From the NCBI RefSeq assembly GCF_003254645.1, contig NZ_PNFD01000003.1, positions 186,001 through 250,000 on the forward strand: a DNA stretch of 64,000 bases, in the 5' to 3' direction. The notes below the pieces were generated by a model. It made no database searches, was not told the origin of the DNA, and saw only the letters and a program-made list of their open reading frames with translations. Positions 42,101-50,590 of this stretch are shown one piece after another; the stretch's first letter is position 1, and every line of letters starts with the position of its first letter. The translations under genes were made by a program, and so were the position numbers. This DNA is from Microbacterium suaedae. GTDB taxonomy: Bacteria; Actinomycetota; Actinomycetes; Actinomycetales; Microbacteriaceae.

Positions 42101-42575
42101 GATCGTCGAAGCCGACAGCGAGCTGCGCGCTCTGGCCACCGCTCAGGTCGACGAAACTCGTCGTCGGTGCCAGGGACGGATACTCGCCACCGTCTGCGAG
42201 CTGCGCATCGGTGTAGCGAGCATCGTCCGGATTGGCGACCTCCACGCGGTACTGTCCGCCGATGAGCGGGTTGCCCGCACCGGCCAGTTCTACGTACCCG
42301 TTCGCGTCGGTCTTTAGCGTGATGCTTTCGCCGTTCGCATCGGTGACCGCGACCTCGACGCCTTCGAGACCCGCGTCGGAGACGCTCTCCGCGCGGTCCC
42401 TGTCTGCGTCGACGACGACGCGAAGCGACAGCGCCCCATCGTCCGTCGCGGCCGAAGCCGCGTCACCGGTCATGATCGCATCGGTCACTGCAAGCGTCGA
42501 CGCTGTGAGTGCGATCGCGGCGAGGCCCGCCGAGATCTTCCTCACGTGCATATGCTGGCTTTTCTGCCGTGGCAT
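39165..42575 (-). CDS. LAxTG-anchored surface protein with SdrD B-like repeats and a propeller-like domain
   Basis: Large secreted wall protein of 1136 residues. After a Sec signal (KISAGLAAIALTASTLAVTD) comes an SdrD B-like domain (about 45-105), a long beta-propeller-like region (about 130-580) and four SdrD B-like repeats at about 590, 730, 853 and 982, each starting like RVWIDTDADGIQDGGEPP or VVWSDDDGDGIQDAGEAG with calcium-loop aspartates. The C-terminus has LAATG near 1100, a hydrophobic helix and RRRQRG. LAxTG is the signal of class E sortases, so covalent wall anchoring is inferred; no sortase gene lies in the window. Repeats three and four are near-identical at DNA level, shifted 387 bp. 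GGGGG precedes the ATG. The promoter has TTGACA at 42628-42623. Confidence 0.9.
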   Translation of the reverse strand: MPRQKSQHMHVRKISAGLAAIALTASTLAVTDAIMTGDAASAATDDGALSLRVVVDADRDRAESVSDAGLEGVEVAVTDANGESITLKTDANGYVELAGAGNPLIGGQYRVEVANPDDARYTDAQLADGGEYPSLAPTTSFVDLSGGQSAQLAVGFDDRQSVTGLDATVYSAVHPESIRSGEADGGTEVYAVPYDLSAEIETLTTEGTVGAAYGVGIDPAAGEVYLGAHAKRGSSYSAAGTGAIHRVDPATGAVELYATVADAGDTPHAMGEQEDIAFRAAVGREGLGDVDISDDGRWLTTVNMNTDSLVVFPVQDAVDPAPVQTLAVPDQGCAADWAPMGLGTVGDAVFVGAVCGGDLQGYLLEYTQDAEGQLAFVGVAGQSDLTTIPGRDVNHTPNSNGGACNRADWQAWADDLPADCVQRLSSSHGGGDEFTFPQPLIADIVEHVDGRLLVSFRDRAADQYGGTQGAHMLVAPGESASGIYDSAGDVLFACAGDGGYEFGCGGDLDDSAAGFHSEAAFGGIAYLPGAEHFLSNQMDPADQAWKAGIHAYSAETGDRLDTLVVSSAWSKAAGLADLEVLVEKTQQIGNRVWIDTDADGIQDGGEPPVSGVQVSLFDAAGELVARTETDADGAYSFATADGLAPNTEYEIRLDRAADYLAGGPLEGYRPTATAAGENPGVDSDGVVAPLGDEVEFAAAATVTSPAPGENDHSIDFGFTDEQPVCSLGDVVWLDSNGNGIQDDGEPPVPGVTVTLLDADGEPVEGVEPQITDENGTYSFAGLECGEYAVQFVDPEGRDFTTPNAGEDDAIDSDADENGITAPVVLGGERPNDDPTVDAGLLPKAELCTIGDFVWVDGDGDGVQDAGEQGTGDVTVELLDEDGNVVAETVTASDGSYLFEGVECGSYRVRFTLPNEGFDFTVPGVGDDPAVDSNAEPTDDPRVGVTPIFEVTPEEGEDLTIDAGLVPDEGEPAAAPVCTVGDVVWSDDDGDGIQDAGEAGVEGVVVELLDGDGNVIAETVTDENGAYLFEGVECAEYQVRFTAPKGFDFTVPGVGDDPAVDSNADLTDDPRVGVTPVFEVTPEEGEDLTIDAGLVPDEGDLAATGADGEILAAAGAAGILFLLAGAVLAALRRRQRG
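39285..40027. repeat. 387-bp tandem coding repeat in the surface protein
   Basis: The stretch around 39285-39640 recurs at about 39672-40027 with only scattered differences, an exact shift of 387 bases (129 codons). It covers the last two SdrD B-like repeats and looks like recent duplication or homogenisation. Confidence 0.75.
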
Positions 42576-42598
42576 ATATGCCCCCTTTGTTCGAAAGA

Positions 42599-42628
42599 AC
42601 TTTGCCCTGTCCGACCAGCCCGTGTCAA
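42599..42628 (-). promoter_or_regulatory. Promoter of the surface protein gene
   Basis: Minus-strand TTGACA (42628-42623), an 18-nt spacer and CAAAGT (42604-42599) precede the ATG at 42575. The -35 is perfect; the -10 is weak. Confidence 0.45.
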
Positions 42629-42657
42629 GGCGCCCGGAGCGCGCCTGCGGAGCGCGA

Positions 42658-43302
42658 TCACGCGACCGGGGCGTAGAGCCGACGCATCACCATCGCAGCG
42701 GAGCGCGCATCCCGTGCGGCGATCGCCCCCACGAGCCGCCGGGAGATCTCCTCGAGCGAGATGTCTGGGGAGGTTTTCGCCGCCCCGAGGAAGTACTCGA
42801 TGGCAGGCGCCATGTCGCGAATGCGCGCATGATGCAGTGCGTTGGCATGAGCATGTGCGAACAGCTGCCCAAGCCGGAGCGCCGGCCCGGTGACCGCCTC
42901 GCTCCACCCGGCGCATTCGCCGATCTCACGCGCGAGCACTCGGGCGCGCTCGACGGCTTCTCCGCGCAGTGCAGGCACGCCCTTCTCTGCCGCGAACGCC
43001 ATATCCCACGCGGCGGCTTCCCCCACCCACGCCACAAGGTCAGCGGTGATATCGGCGACGCGAGTGAATCGGCCGGGCTCTGCGACGACGACTCCGACGC
43101 GTTCGAGCCGGAGGATGGCCTCGCGCACGCTCGCCCGCGCGACTCCCTGCTCACGCGCGATCTCGGCCGAGCTGATCTGATCCCCTTGCCGGAGCCGTCC
43201 GCCCCGGATCCGTTCGACGAGCGCGTCGACGACCGAGTCGCTGACATGCGAACGCTCCGCGCGGTGCTGACGGCGGATGGGCGTGAGCCAGTGCTCAGTC
43301 AT
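42658..43302 (-). CDS. GntR-family regulator with FCD domain
   Basis: FadR-type regulator of 214 residues. The winged helix is LRQGDQISSAEIAREQGVAR and ASVREAILRLERVGVVVAEP. The FCD all-helical effector domain follows (WDMAFAAEKGVPALRGEAVE to HAHANALHHARIRDMAPAIE), with His residues suited to a metal or acid ligand. I chose ATG at 43302 over a GTG at 43311. It follows the 2-oxoacid dehydrogenase genes on the same strand, so it may sense a product of that pathway; this is inference. The RBS is weak. Confidence 0.85.
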   Translation of the reverse strand: MTEHWLTPIRRQHRAERSHVSDSVVDALVERIRGGRLRQGDQISSAEIAREQGVARASVREAILRLERVGVVVAEPGRFTRVADITADLVAWVGEAAAWDMAFAAEKGVPALRGEAVERARVLAREIGECAGWSEAVTGPALRLGQLFAHAHANALHHARIRDMAPAIEYFLGAAKTSPDISLEEISRRLVGAIAARDARSAAMVMRRLYAPVA

Positions 43303-43635
43303 GGCCGACACCCGCCTTCAGCGCAGCACGCCACTCCTTCGACGGCGCAGGTGAATCTCTTGTTCCATACGGCCACTTCAACGGCCTCCCCTGCCCGAGT
43401 GCGCGATACTTCGACGGCATGCGAAAGCGCGCGCCGTCTCAGGCGTGGAGGCACCCTCGGGCTCAGGCGCCCCCACGCCTGTTCGCGCACCGACCTGCCA
43501 GGGTGCCAGGCGGTGCGCATGTCAGCGCGCCCGGCCGCGCGGGTATCGCGGCCGTATCGCGCTTGGCATCACCTTAAACCGCGCGGAGGCGAGGATCGCT
43601 CAGATCCGGGGGATATACCCCGCACGCCCCTCCGT
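43303..43635. other. Gap without a gene between the E2 gene and the GntR gene
   Basis: 333 bases without a supported gene. The only structure seen is a 9-bp perfect stem (CAGGCGTGG/CCACGCCTG, 43440-43481) that could end the dehydrogenase transcript. No tRNA or conserved small ORF is seen. Confidence 0.6.
43440..43481 (-). terminator. Possible terminator of the 2-oxoacid dehydrogenase operon
   Basis: CAGGCGTGG and CCACGCCTG form a perfect 9-bp stem with a long loop about 155 bases past the E2 stop codon. The long loop makes this uncertain. Confidence 0.35.
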
Positions 43636-44967
43636 TCAGTCCAGCAGCAGAGCGGGCTCCTCGAGCACAGCGGCGACATCCGCGACGAAGCGGCTGATCT
43701 TGTCGCCGTCGACGATGCGGTGGTCGAACGATCCCGACACCGTCGTCACCCACGCAGGGCGGACTTCGCCGTCGACGACCCAGGGCTTCTGCCGGATCGC
43801 CCCCATCGCGATGATGCCCGCCTCGCCCGGATTGAGGATTGGCGTCCCCGCGTCCATCCCGAACACACCGATGTTCGTGATCGTGATCGTGCCACCCGAC
43901 AGATCTTCGGGCCGCGTCTTCCCGTCGCGCGCCGACACCGTCAGGTTCTGCAGCGCGAGCGCGAGCTCCCGGATCGAGAGATCGTGCGCGTCCTTGATGT
44001 TCGGCACGACAAGGCCGCGCGGCGTCGCAGCGGCGATGCCGAGATTCACATAGCCCTTCACCTGGATCTCGGCCCCGGCCTCTTTCTCGATCCATGCCGA
44101 GTTGATCTCGGGAGTGCGCTGCACGGCCCAGAGAACGGCACGCGCGTACACGAGCAGGGGCGAGACCTTGATGTCGGCGAACTGCGGCTGCTTCTTCAGA
44201 CGCGCGACGAACTCCATCGTGCGCGTCGCGTCGACGTCGGTCCACACCGACACGTGCGGCGCCGTGTACGCCGAGCCGACCATGGCATTCGCCGTCGCCT
44301 TGCGCACGCCCTTGACAGGAACCGCCTCGTAGCGCGGGTCGGTCGTCCCCGCGGGCGCCGGGATCGTCCGCTCACGCTCGGTCGGCCACGCCGGCGTCGA
44401 CAGATTGCGGAACACCGACGCCTGCTCGGCGTGCTTCACGACGTCGTCGCGCGTCACCTCGCCGGCGGGCCCCGTTCCCGAGACCTCCGCGAGCGTCACG
44501 TCGAGATCGCGCGCAAGCTTGCGCACGGGCGGCTTCGCGATCACGCCGACCGACGACTGCACGACGGTCTCGTGCGACTTCGGGGTGCGACGCGTCTTGG
44601 CCTCGGCACCGCTGCCGTACCCGACGAGAACCGCCGAGTCAGACGTATCGGCGGGCGCCTCCGGCGTCGCACCGCCCTCGGCGGAGGTATCGGCGGACGT
44701 CGCGCCACCCTCAGCAGCGGGCCGCGCGGATCCCGCCTGATCGACCGTGAGGATCGGGGCGCCGACGTCGACTGTGTCGCCCTCCGAGACGAGGAGCTCC
44801 CCCACCGTTCCCGCGAACGGAGACGGCAGCTCGACCACGCTCTTGGCGGTTTCGATATCGGCGATCGTGTCATTCACGGCGAGCTCGTCGCCGGGCTTCA
44901 CGCGCCACTCGACGAGCTCGGCCTCGGTCAGGCCTTCACCGACGTCGGGAAGATGGAACGTCTCCAT
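43636..44967 (-). CDS. Dihydrolipoamide acyltransferase, E2 of a branched-chain/pyruvate-type 2-oxoacid dehydrogenase
   Basis: E2 component of 443 residues. The lipoyl domain has the lysine in [20 protein letters not shown], followed by an Ala/Pro/Gly linker, the peripheral-subunit-binding domain ([20 protein letters not shown]) and the catalytic domain. The catalytic region includes [20 protein letters not shown], with the conserved His and Asp (DHRxxDG). It transfers the acyl group from lipoate to CoA. GGAGG precedes the ATG. It is the third gene of an E1alpha-E1beta-E2 operon; no E3 gene is adjacent. Substrate (branched-chain 2-oxoacid versus pyruvate) is not settled by sequence; the BkdC type is favoured by overall layout. 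Confidence 0.93.
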   Translation of the reverse strand: METFHLPDVGEGLTEAELVEWRVKPGDELAVNDTIADIETAKSVVELPSPFAGTVGELLVSEGDTVDVGAPILTVDQAGSARPAAEGGATSADTSAEGGATPEAPADTSDSAVLVGYGSGAEAKTRRTPKSHETVVQSSVGVIAKPPVRKLARDLDVTLAEVSGTGPAGEVTRDDVVKHAEQASVFRNLSTPAWPTERERTIPAPAGTTDPRYEAVPVKGVRKATANAMVGSAYTAPHVSVWTDVDATRTMEFVARLKKQPQFADIKVSPLLVYARAVLWAVQRTPEINSAWIEKEAGAEIQVKGYVNLGIAAATPRGLVVPNIKDAHDLSIRELALALQNLTVSARDGKTRPEDLSGGTITITNIGVFGMDAGTPILNPGEAGIIAMGAIRQKPWVVDGEVRPAWVTTVSGSFDHRIVDGDKISRFVADVAAVLEEPALLLD

Positions 44968-44987
44968 GGAAGATCCTCCGTTGTTGC

Positions 44988-45968
44988 CTAGTAAGCGAGC
45001 GTGCGGTCGACGGCTTCGAGCACGCGGTCGGCGTCGGGCAGGTAGATGCCCTCGAGCTTCGCCGGAGGGAAGGGCACGTCGTACCCCGACACGCGCATGA
45101 TCGGCGCCTCGAGCGAGTAGAACGCGCGCTCCGCGACGGTCGCCGCGATCTCCCCGCCGACGCTGGTGTGGCCGGGTGCTTCCTGCGCCCAGACCATGCG
45201 ACCCGTCGAGCGCACCGAATCGACGATCGGGCCGTAGTCGATGGGCGACAGCGAACGCAGGTCGATGACCTCGCAGCTCGTCCCCTCGCCCTCGGCGATC
45301 GCGGCCGCCTGCAGCAGCACCGCGACCATCGCCCCATGCCCGACGAGCGTGACATCGGATCCCTTCCGCACGACGCGCGACGCGTGCAGCGGCCCGGGGG
45401 ACGCCTCGATCTCGACCTCACCCTTCTGCCAGTAACGGCTCTTGGGCTCCATGAAGATCACGGGATCGTTCGAGCGGATCGCGTCCTGGATCATCCAGTA
45501 GGCGTCGTTCGGCGTCGACGGGCTCACGACTCTCAGGCCGGCCGTGTGCGCGAAGTACGCCTCCGGGCTCTCCTGATGATGCTCGACGGCACCGATGTGA
45601 CCGCCGTACGGAATGCGGATCACGACGGGCATCGGCAGGGATCCGTCGTGACGATTCGTGAGTTTCGCCAGCTGGGTCGTGATCTGGTCGAACGCGGGGA
45701 ACACGAAACCGTCGAACTGGATCTCCACGACGGGACGGAACCCGCCCATCGCCAGGCCGATCGCCGTGCCCACGAGGCCCGACTCGGCGAGCGGGGTGTC
45801 GAGGACGCGTTTCTCGCCGAAGTCACGCTGCAGGTGCTCCGTCACGCGGAAGACGCCGCCGAGCTTTCCGATGTCCTCCCCCATGAGCATCACGCGCGGG
45901 TCGGCATCCATCGCGGCGCGCAGGCCAGCGTTCATCGCCTTCGCGAAGGTCATCGTCTCGCGGGTCAT
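44988..45968 (-). CDS. 2-oxoacid dehydrogenase E1 component, beta subunit
   Basis: E1beta of 326 residues. [20 protein letters not shown] and [20 protein letters not shown] begin the transketolase-like pyrimidine-binding domain. [20 protein letters not shown] and the C-terminal [18 protein letters not shown] follow the family pattern. It pairs with E1alpha to form the TPP-dependent decarboxylase. The ATG at 45968 overlaps the E1alpha stop by 4 bases and has GGGAGGTG upstream. The E2 gene starts 20 bases after its stop. Confidence 0.94.
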   Translation of the reverse strand: MTRETMTFAKAMNAGLRAAMDADPRVMLMGEDIGKLGGVFRVTEHLQRDFGEKRVLDTPLAESGLVGTAIGLAMGGFRPVVEIQFDGFVFPAFDQITTQLAKLTNRHDGSLPMPVVIRIPYGGHIGAVEHHQESPEAYFAHTAGLRVVSPSTPNDAYWMIQDAIRSNDPVIFMEPKSRYWQKGEVEIEASPGPLHASRVVRKGSDVTLVGHGAMVAVLLQAAAIAEGEGTSCEVIDLRSLSPIDYGPIVDSVRSTGRMVWAQEAPGHTSVGGEIAATVAERAFYSLEAPIMRVSGYDVPFPPAKLEGIYLPDADRVLEAVDRTLAY

Positions 45969-47092
45969 GCCGCACCTCCCTCGAACGACGCCTCGTACTC
46001 GGCGAGCCACTGCGCCTGCTGCTCCATGAGCGGATGAGGATCGGAGTACACGTTCGCGAACATGCTCTCGGGCGACGGCGCCTCGAAGTTCACGACCCGC
46101 GCGCGAGCGTCTGCCGCGAGCGCCTCACCCTCGGCCTCGACGTCGGCGAAGAACTCCGAACCTGCGCCGCGGTTCTCGAGGAACGCGCGCATCCGGGCGA
46201 TCGGATCGCGACGGGCCCACGACTCCTCTTCATCCCGGCCGCGGTACTTCGTCGGGTCGTCGCTCGTCGTGTGGGCTCCCATGCGATAGGTGACGGCCTC
46301 GATCGCCCGCGGGCCGCCGCCCGCGCGCGCCTCCTCAAGGCTCATACGCGAGGCGGCATACGACGCGAGCACATCGTTGCCGTCGACGCGCACCGTCGGG
46401 ATCCCGTAGCCCGCCGACCGGTCGGCGAGAGGCCCGCGCGACTGCGTCTCGACGGGAACCGAGATCGCCCACTGGTTGTTCTGCAGGAAGAACAGCTGCG
46501 GTGTGTTGTAGGACGCGGCGAACACCATCGCCTCGTGCACGTCGCCCTCGCTCGCGGCACCGTCGCCGTAGTAGACGACGACGGCCTCATCGGTCGACGC
46601 ATCCCCCGTTCCGGCGCGACCGTCGAGGTTCAGCGCCATCGCGTAGCCGGTGGCGTGCAGCGTCTGCGTGCCGAGCACGAGCGTGTACAGGCGGGTGTTG
46701 CCGTTCTTCGGATCCGCCGGATCCCATCCGCCATGCGTCGTGCCCCGCATGAGCGCGAGGATGTCCACCGGGTCGACGCCGCGGATCTTCGCGACGACGT
46801 GCTCGCGGTACGACGGGAAGATCGTGTCCTGCGGGCGCGTCGCCCGCGCGGAGCCGACCTGCGCCGCTTCCTGCCCGAGAGACGGCGGCCACAGCGCGAG
46901 CTGCCCCTGGCGCTGCAGCATCGTCGCCTGCTGGTCGAATGCCCGGATCACCGCCATGTCGCGATACAGCTGCTCGAGCGCGGCATCGTCGAGGCCGTCG
47001 ACGATCTCGCGATACGGCTCGGCGTCGGGAGTGGGTGCGAACGAACCATCAGGATCGAGGAAGCGCACAGCGGGAGTCTCTGCCGAAGTCAC
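45965..47092 (-). CDS. 2-oxoacid dehydrogenase E1 component, alpha subunit
   Basis: E1alpha of 375 residues. The TPP-binding motif is VVYYGDGAASEGDVHEAMVF through ASYNTPQLFFLQNNQWAISV, with the GDG...NN pattern intact. QLALWPPSLGQEAAQVGSAR and YRMGAHTTSDDPTKYRGRDE are further family marks. It decarboxylates the 2-oxoacid and passes the acyl group to E2 lipoate. GTG at 47092 is preceded 6 bases upstream by TAGCGT (47099-47104), so the operon message may be leaderless. First gene of the E1alpha-E1beta-E2 operon. Confidence 0.94.
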   Translation of the reverse strand: MTSAETPAVRFLDPDGSFAPTPDAEPYREIVDGLDDAALEQLYRDMAVIRAFDQQATMLQRQGQLALWPPSLGQEAAQVGSARATRPQDTIFPSYREHVVAKIRGVDPVDILALMRGTTHGGWDPADPKNGNTRLYTLVLGTQTLHATGYAMALNLDGRAGTGDASTDEAVVVYYGDGAASEGDVHEAMVFAASYNTPQLFFLQNNQWAISVPVETQSRGPLADRSAGYGIPTVRVDGNDVLASYAASRMSLEEARAGGGPRAIEAVTYRMGAHTTSDDPTKYRGRDEEESWARRDPIARMRAFLENRGAGSEFFADVEAEGEALAADARARVVNFEAPSPESMFANVYSDPHPLMEQQAQWLAEYEASFEGGAA

Positions 47093-47179
47093 CGTTCCAC
47101 GCTAGGCCCGTTCGTGCATGAGCGCGCGGTGACGCGCTCGACAACGGAATCCCGGATCCTGTGGCGAGGGTCTACAGGA

Positions 47180-48247
47180 TCACCCGCGAAGCGAGCGCGC
47201 GACGTCGAGAACGCGGGGAAGGGACGCTTCCTCGCCGACCGAGATGCGAAGGCCGTCTTCGAAGGGGCGGACGATGAGGCCGGCGGCCTCGAATGCCGCC
47301 GCGACCTCCGGGCCGGAAGTCGGGAGCCAGACGAAGTTCGACTGCGACGCCGGCACGCTCCACCCCATCTCCCGCAGCCCCGCGATGAGTCGCTCCCGGC
47401 GCGCGACGAGCTCTGCGACGCGCGCGTCGATCTCGGCCCGCCGGTCGAGGCTCGCGAGTGCGGCGGCCTCGGCCTGCGCCGTGACCGAGAGGGGGATCTG
47501 CGTCGCCCGAGCGCCGTCGAGCACGCGCGCGTGGCCGATCGCGTATCCGACGCGCAGCGCGGCGAGCCCGTAGGCCTTGGAGAACGTGCGGAGCACGACG
47601 ACGTTGGGGTGCTCATCGCGCACGCGCTCGGCCAGGCCGTCGACCGCGGAGTCGTCGGTGACGAACTCGGCGTACGCCTCGTCGAGCAGGATGAGCACAT
47701 CGCTCGGCACCTTCTCGACGAAGTCCGCGAACTCGTCGCTCGTGACGATCGGGCCCGTCGGGTTGTTCGGGCTGCAGACGATCACGACGCGCGTGCGTTC
47801 CGTGATCGCCGCCGCCATCGCGTCGAGGTCGTGCCCGCCGTCGGCGCGGTTCGGCACCTGCACGCTCGCCGCACCGGCCACCAGCACGAGGCCGGGGTAG
47901 GCCTCGAACGACCGCCACGAATACAGCACCTCGTCGCCCGGAGCAGCCGCCGCCTGGATGAAGGCCGCGAGAAGCGAGACGCTTCCCGCACCGACCAGAA
48001 CCTCGTCGGCATCGGCGCCGAAGCGCTCCCCCAGCGCCGCGCGCAGGCGGCCGGCCGTCGCGTCGGGATAGCGATTCAGCCCCGCGGCGGCGCTCACGGC
48101 ATCGAGAACGCCGGGCAGCGGGTCGAAGGGGTTCTCGTTGCTCGACAGCTTGAACCCATCGGGCGCGGCGGGCTTTCCCTGCCGGTACGGAGGCAGGGCC
48201 GCGATCTCAGGACGGATTCGAGGCAGCACGGGATCAGAGGAGCTCAC
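47180..48247 (-). CDS. Histidinol-phosphate/aromatic aminotransferase (HisC2/Pat-like)
   Basis: PLP-dependent class I/II aminotransferase of 355 residues. [20 protein letters not shown] and [20 protein letters not shown] are HisC signatures, [20 protein letters not shown] and LDEAYAEFV bracket the PLP-contact Asn/Asp, and the Schiff-base lysine lies in [19 protein letters not shown]. Relatives act on histidinol phosphate or on phenylpyruvate; no other his gene is near, so the aromatic type is favoured. The GTG at 48247 has TAGGAT (48255-48260) 7 bases upstream, consistent with a leaderless start. It lies upstream of the E1alpha gene, separated by 87 bases. Confidence 0.9.
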   Translation of the reverse strand: MSSSDPVLPRIRPEIAALPPYRQGKPAAPDGFKLSSNENPFDPLPGVLDAVSAAAGLNRYPDATAGRLRAALGERFGADADEVLVGAGSVSLLAAFIQAAAAPGDEVLYSWRSFEAYPGLVLVAGAASVQVPNRADGGHDLDAMAAAITERTRVVIVCSPNNPTGPIVTSDEFADFVEKVPSDVLILLDEAYAEFVTDDSAVDGLAERVRDEHPNVVVLRTFSKAYGLAALRVGYAIGHARVLDGARATQIPLSVTAQAEAAALASLDRRAEIDARVAELVARRERLIAGLREMGWSVPASQSNFVWLPTSGPEVAAAFEAAGLIVRPFEDGLRISVGEEASLPRVLDVARSLRG

Positions 48248-48375
48248 CCGATCGATCCTACGGCGGCGAGCGCGAACCGACGCCGCGGGTTCCGCGGCCG
48301 GTCGATCGCCGCGGGAACGCTGAACGGCCGCCGTGAAGGAGGCGCGCTCGCCTCCTGCGATGCGACACTCGACAG

Positions 48376-48774
48376 ATGGGTTTCCTCATCCGATCGGTCG
48401 TCAACGGCTTCGCCCTCTGGGTGCTCTCCCTGATCCCGCTCCTGCAGATCACCGTCACGCCGTTCTCTCCCGGCCGCGATCTGCAGCTCGTCATCACCCT
48501 CGTCGCCCTCGGCGCGCTCTTCGGCCTCGTGAACTCGATCATCGGGACGGTCATCAAGATCGTCGCGTTCCCCCTGTTCCTCCTGACGCTGGGCCTCATC
48601 TCCCTCCTGCTCAACGGCGTGCTCCTGATCATCACGGCGTGGATCACCGACTTCTGGCACTGGGGCCTGAGCGTCGGCGACTTCTGGCCGGGCGTCCTCG
48701 CCGGCATCCTGCTGAGCGTCATCAACTGGGTCTTCGGCATCATCCTCCGCCCCCAGCGCAAGAAGCGCCGCTGA
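48376..48774 (+). CDS. Phage-holin-4_2-family membrane protein
   Basis: A 132-residue membrane protein with four hydrophobic helices ([80 protein letters not shown]), the Phage_holin_4_2 pattern. Chromosomal copies are widespread in actinobacteria with no phage around, and their role is unknown. It converges on the hydrolase gene, and its stop is one base from that gene's stop. Confidence 0.85.
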   Translation: MGFLIRSVVNGFALWVLSLIPLLQITVTPFSPGRDLQLVITLVALGALFGLVNSIIGTVIKIVAFPLFLLTLGLISLLLNGVLLIITAWITDFWHWGLSVGDFWPGVLAGILLSVINWVFGIILRPQRKKRR

Positions 48775-48784
48775 CTCACGGCGC
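48765..48784. terminator. Hairpin between convergent genes
   Basis: GCGCCG and CGGCGC form a perfect 6-bp stem covering both stop codons of the converging holin-like and hydrolase genes. Confidence 0.4.
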
Positions 48785-50164
48785 GCCTTTGTCGAGCAGC
48801 GGATCCGTCGCGATGCGGGGCGGCCGCTCCTCCGGCGCGGAGAAGAAGGTGCTCCGCACCGACGTCGCCTGGCCCAGCCGCGCGTAGTACTCACGCACAG
48901 CCTCGGCGCGCGAGTCACCCGATTCCTCGAAGATTCGGGCCGTCTCGGCGTACGAGCCGACGCGGTGCGCCTCGACGTCCCACTCGAGAAGGCCCGTGTC
49001 GCGCTTCTCGTGCGGGCGTCTGATCAGGAGGCTGCTGTCGGATCCGAGCCTCATCGGGGATCCGCCGTCGGCGAGCGCCACGACGGGATCGTCCTCGTGG
49101 GCGAGCGCAATCGACGTCACGTCGTCGCCGAGCGGCAGCCGCAGGGGCGCACCGATCGTCGTGACGTTCTGCACCGTGAAGTCGCTGTCCGTCGCGAGTC
49201 TCTGCGCGATCATGGCACCCTGCGAGAACCCCGTCGCGTCGACGATGTCGCCGGGTTCGGCGCCCGCCCTCTCGAGCGCCTCGAGCACGAACTCGTACCC
49301 CTCCGAATCGGCACCTCCGGTGTAGAGCGTGAGGTTGTTGCCCCAGTTGAACGGATCGCTCGTGTCCCAGGGCATCTCGCTCGATCCCGCGATATTGACG
49401 ACGTAGCGCGTCTCGCCGGTGGGCATCGTGTAGGCGTCGACGCGGACCCGCGCGTTGTCGTCGAGGTTCCACAGCCCCTCGGAGTTCGGGATCCGGGTGA
49501 TCGCCTCCGCGAGACCTGTCGGTGCCACGCCGCGGAAGGGACGGCTCTCGCGCATCGGCACGAAGCCCTCCGAGGATCCGGGGACGCGCCCCGCACGGCT
49601 CTTCGCACGGATCGGCTCGCCGAGGGACCCGGCCCCCATGCCGAGTGTGCGGCGAAGGCCCGAGACCGCCGCGAGCAGCACGGCCATCGCGGCGGCGCCC
49701 GGCAATCCGGCGCCCGACCAGTGCTCGGCGAGGTCGCGCCCCAGCATCACTCTCCACGCCGCCCAGAGTCGATCGGCACGCGCGCTCGCGGCGGGATTCG
49801 ACTCGCGCAGCTCGTCGAGCCGGTCGCGCGCCGACGCGCCACCCGGGGCCACGGCGGCGGCGCCGTGCATCTCGAGCAGGGTGCGCAGCTCGATCGTCTC
49901 GTACATATCGGCCGCGAGCAGCAGTTCGGCGACGAGTTCGGCCGCCCCGTCACCGAACCAACGACAGCGATCCGCAGCGAGCCCCGGCCACGCCCAGACG
50001 ACCGCGTGTTCGACGGGCAGCTGCGACTGCAGGAATCCCGATTGCTCGATGTGCTCGAGCGCCCGGCCTACCCTGTCGCACGCCCGACGGATCCGGCCCG
50101 CGACGATCCGCAGCTCCTCGGGATCGACCGCCACGATCGACCCCTGTGTCACGTCGAGCGTCAC
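48776..50164 (-). CDS. Alpha/beta-hydrolase-like protein with WXG-type N-terminal helices, candidate type VII substrate
   Basis: A 462-residue protein. Residues about 1-95 are helical with VDPEELRIVAGRIRRACDRV and WAWPGLAADRCRWFGDG, reminiscent of ESX-type WXG domains. The C-terminal half has the hydrolase elbow DATGFSQGAMIAQRLATDSD (GxSxG) followed by VTTIGAPLRLPLGDDVTSIA, with later Asp (AHEDDPVVAL) and His (DVEAHRVGSY) that could finish a catalytic triad. The hydrophobic stretch AAAMAVLLAAVSGL lies between. The GTG at 50164 overlaps the stop of the 85-residue gene by 4 bases. Fold is inferred from motifs; secretion by the type VII system is inferred. Confidence 0.75.
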   Translation of the reverse strand: MTLDVTQGSIVAVDPEELRIVAGRIRRACDRVGRALEHIEQSGFLQSQLPVEHAVVWAWPGLAADRCRWFGDGAAELVAELLLAADMYETIELRTLLEMHGAAAVAPGGASARDRLDELRESNPAASARADRLWAAWRVMLGRDLAEHWSGAGLPGAAAMAVLLAAVSGLRRTLGMGAGSLGEPIRAKSRAGRVPGSSEGFVPMRESRPFRGVAPTGLAEAITRIPNSEGLWNLDDNARVRVDAYTMPTGETRYVVNIAGSSEMPWDTSDPFNWGNNLTLYTGGADSEGYEFVLEALERAGAEPGDIVDATGFSQGAMIAQRLATDSDFTVQNVTTIGAPLRLPLGDDVTSIALAHEDDPVVALADGGSPMRLGSDSSLLIRRPHEKRDTGLLEWDVEAHRVGSYAETARIFEESGDSRAEAVREYYARLGQATSVRSTFFSAPEERPPRIATDPLLDKGAP

Positions 50165-50418
50165 GACAGCGCCAGCGCGTTGCCGCGTTCGAGGAGGACG
50201 CGGGCCTCCTCGGCGCACTCGGACACGGCGTATCCGGCCTCGACGGCGAGATCTTCCGCGCGCTCACCGAATCGCCGCGCGGCGGCGGATTCCCAGGCCA
50301 TGTCCGCGACCGCGGACGCCAACGCCTCTCGGGCCGCGCGCATCTCCTCGGATGCCGCGTCCATCTCGTCGCGCGCCTGCCACAGCAGCTGCGCCGCTTC
50401 GAAGTTCGTGATGCTCAT
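50161..50418 (-). CDS. Small WXG100-like helical protein
   Basis: An 85-residue helical protein (SITNFEAAQLLWQARDEMDA then MAWESAAARRFGERAEDLAV). The length and the W...A..F pattern after two helices fit the WXG100/EsxA-like superfamily, though the W-x-G itself is WES. Its stop overlaps the start of the hydrolase-like gene by 4 bases, so I infer a small partner or chaperone of that protein. It precedes purB in the opposite direction. Confidence 0.7.
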   Translation of the reverse strand: MSITNFEAAQLLWQARDEMDAASEEMRAAREALASAVADMAWESAAARRFGERAEDLAVEAGYAVSECAEEARVLLERGNALALS

Positions 50419-50590
50419 ATCCGCAGGATGCCGGGACGTCCGCGCCGACCGATCGGCCACGGCGACCGATCGTCAGATAACCCGCCGAGATCGCCTCCTG
50501 TGGACACGGTGAACGTGGCTCGGCCGGTGCGTGTCGCGGGCTCCGATTAGGCTGGTGGCACCTACTGCCCGCCTCGATCCGGAGGTGCCC

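Noticed and set aside
43303..43635. Possible small gene in the gap after the E2 gene
   Set aside because: No frame with a start, RBS and plausible composition; only a long-loop hairpin is seen.
38892..44991. Very long open frames opposite the surface protein and the E2 gene
   Set aside because: They mirror the real genes in another frame and show only low-complexity Arg/Asp composition.
46034..48433. Long open frame opposite the E1alpha and aminotransferase genes
   Set aside because: Antisense shadow; the minus-strand catalytic motifs are clear.
48376..48774. Holin-like gene as evidence of a prophage
   Set aside because: No other phage genes, attachment site or integrase nearby; such holin-family genes are common in actinobacterial chromosomes.
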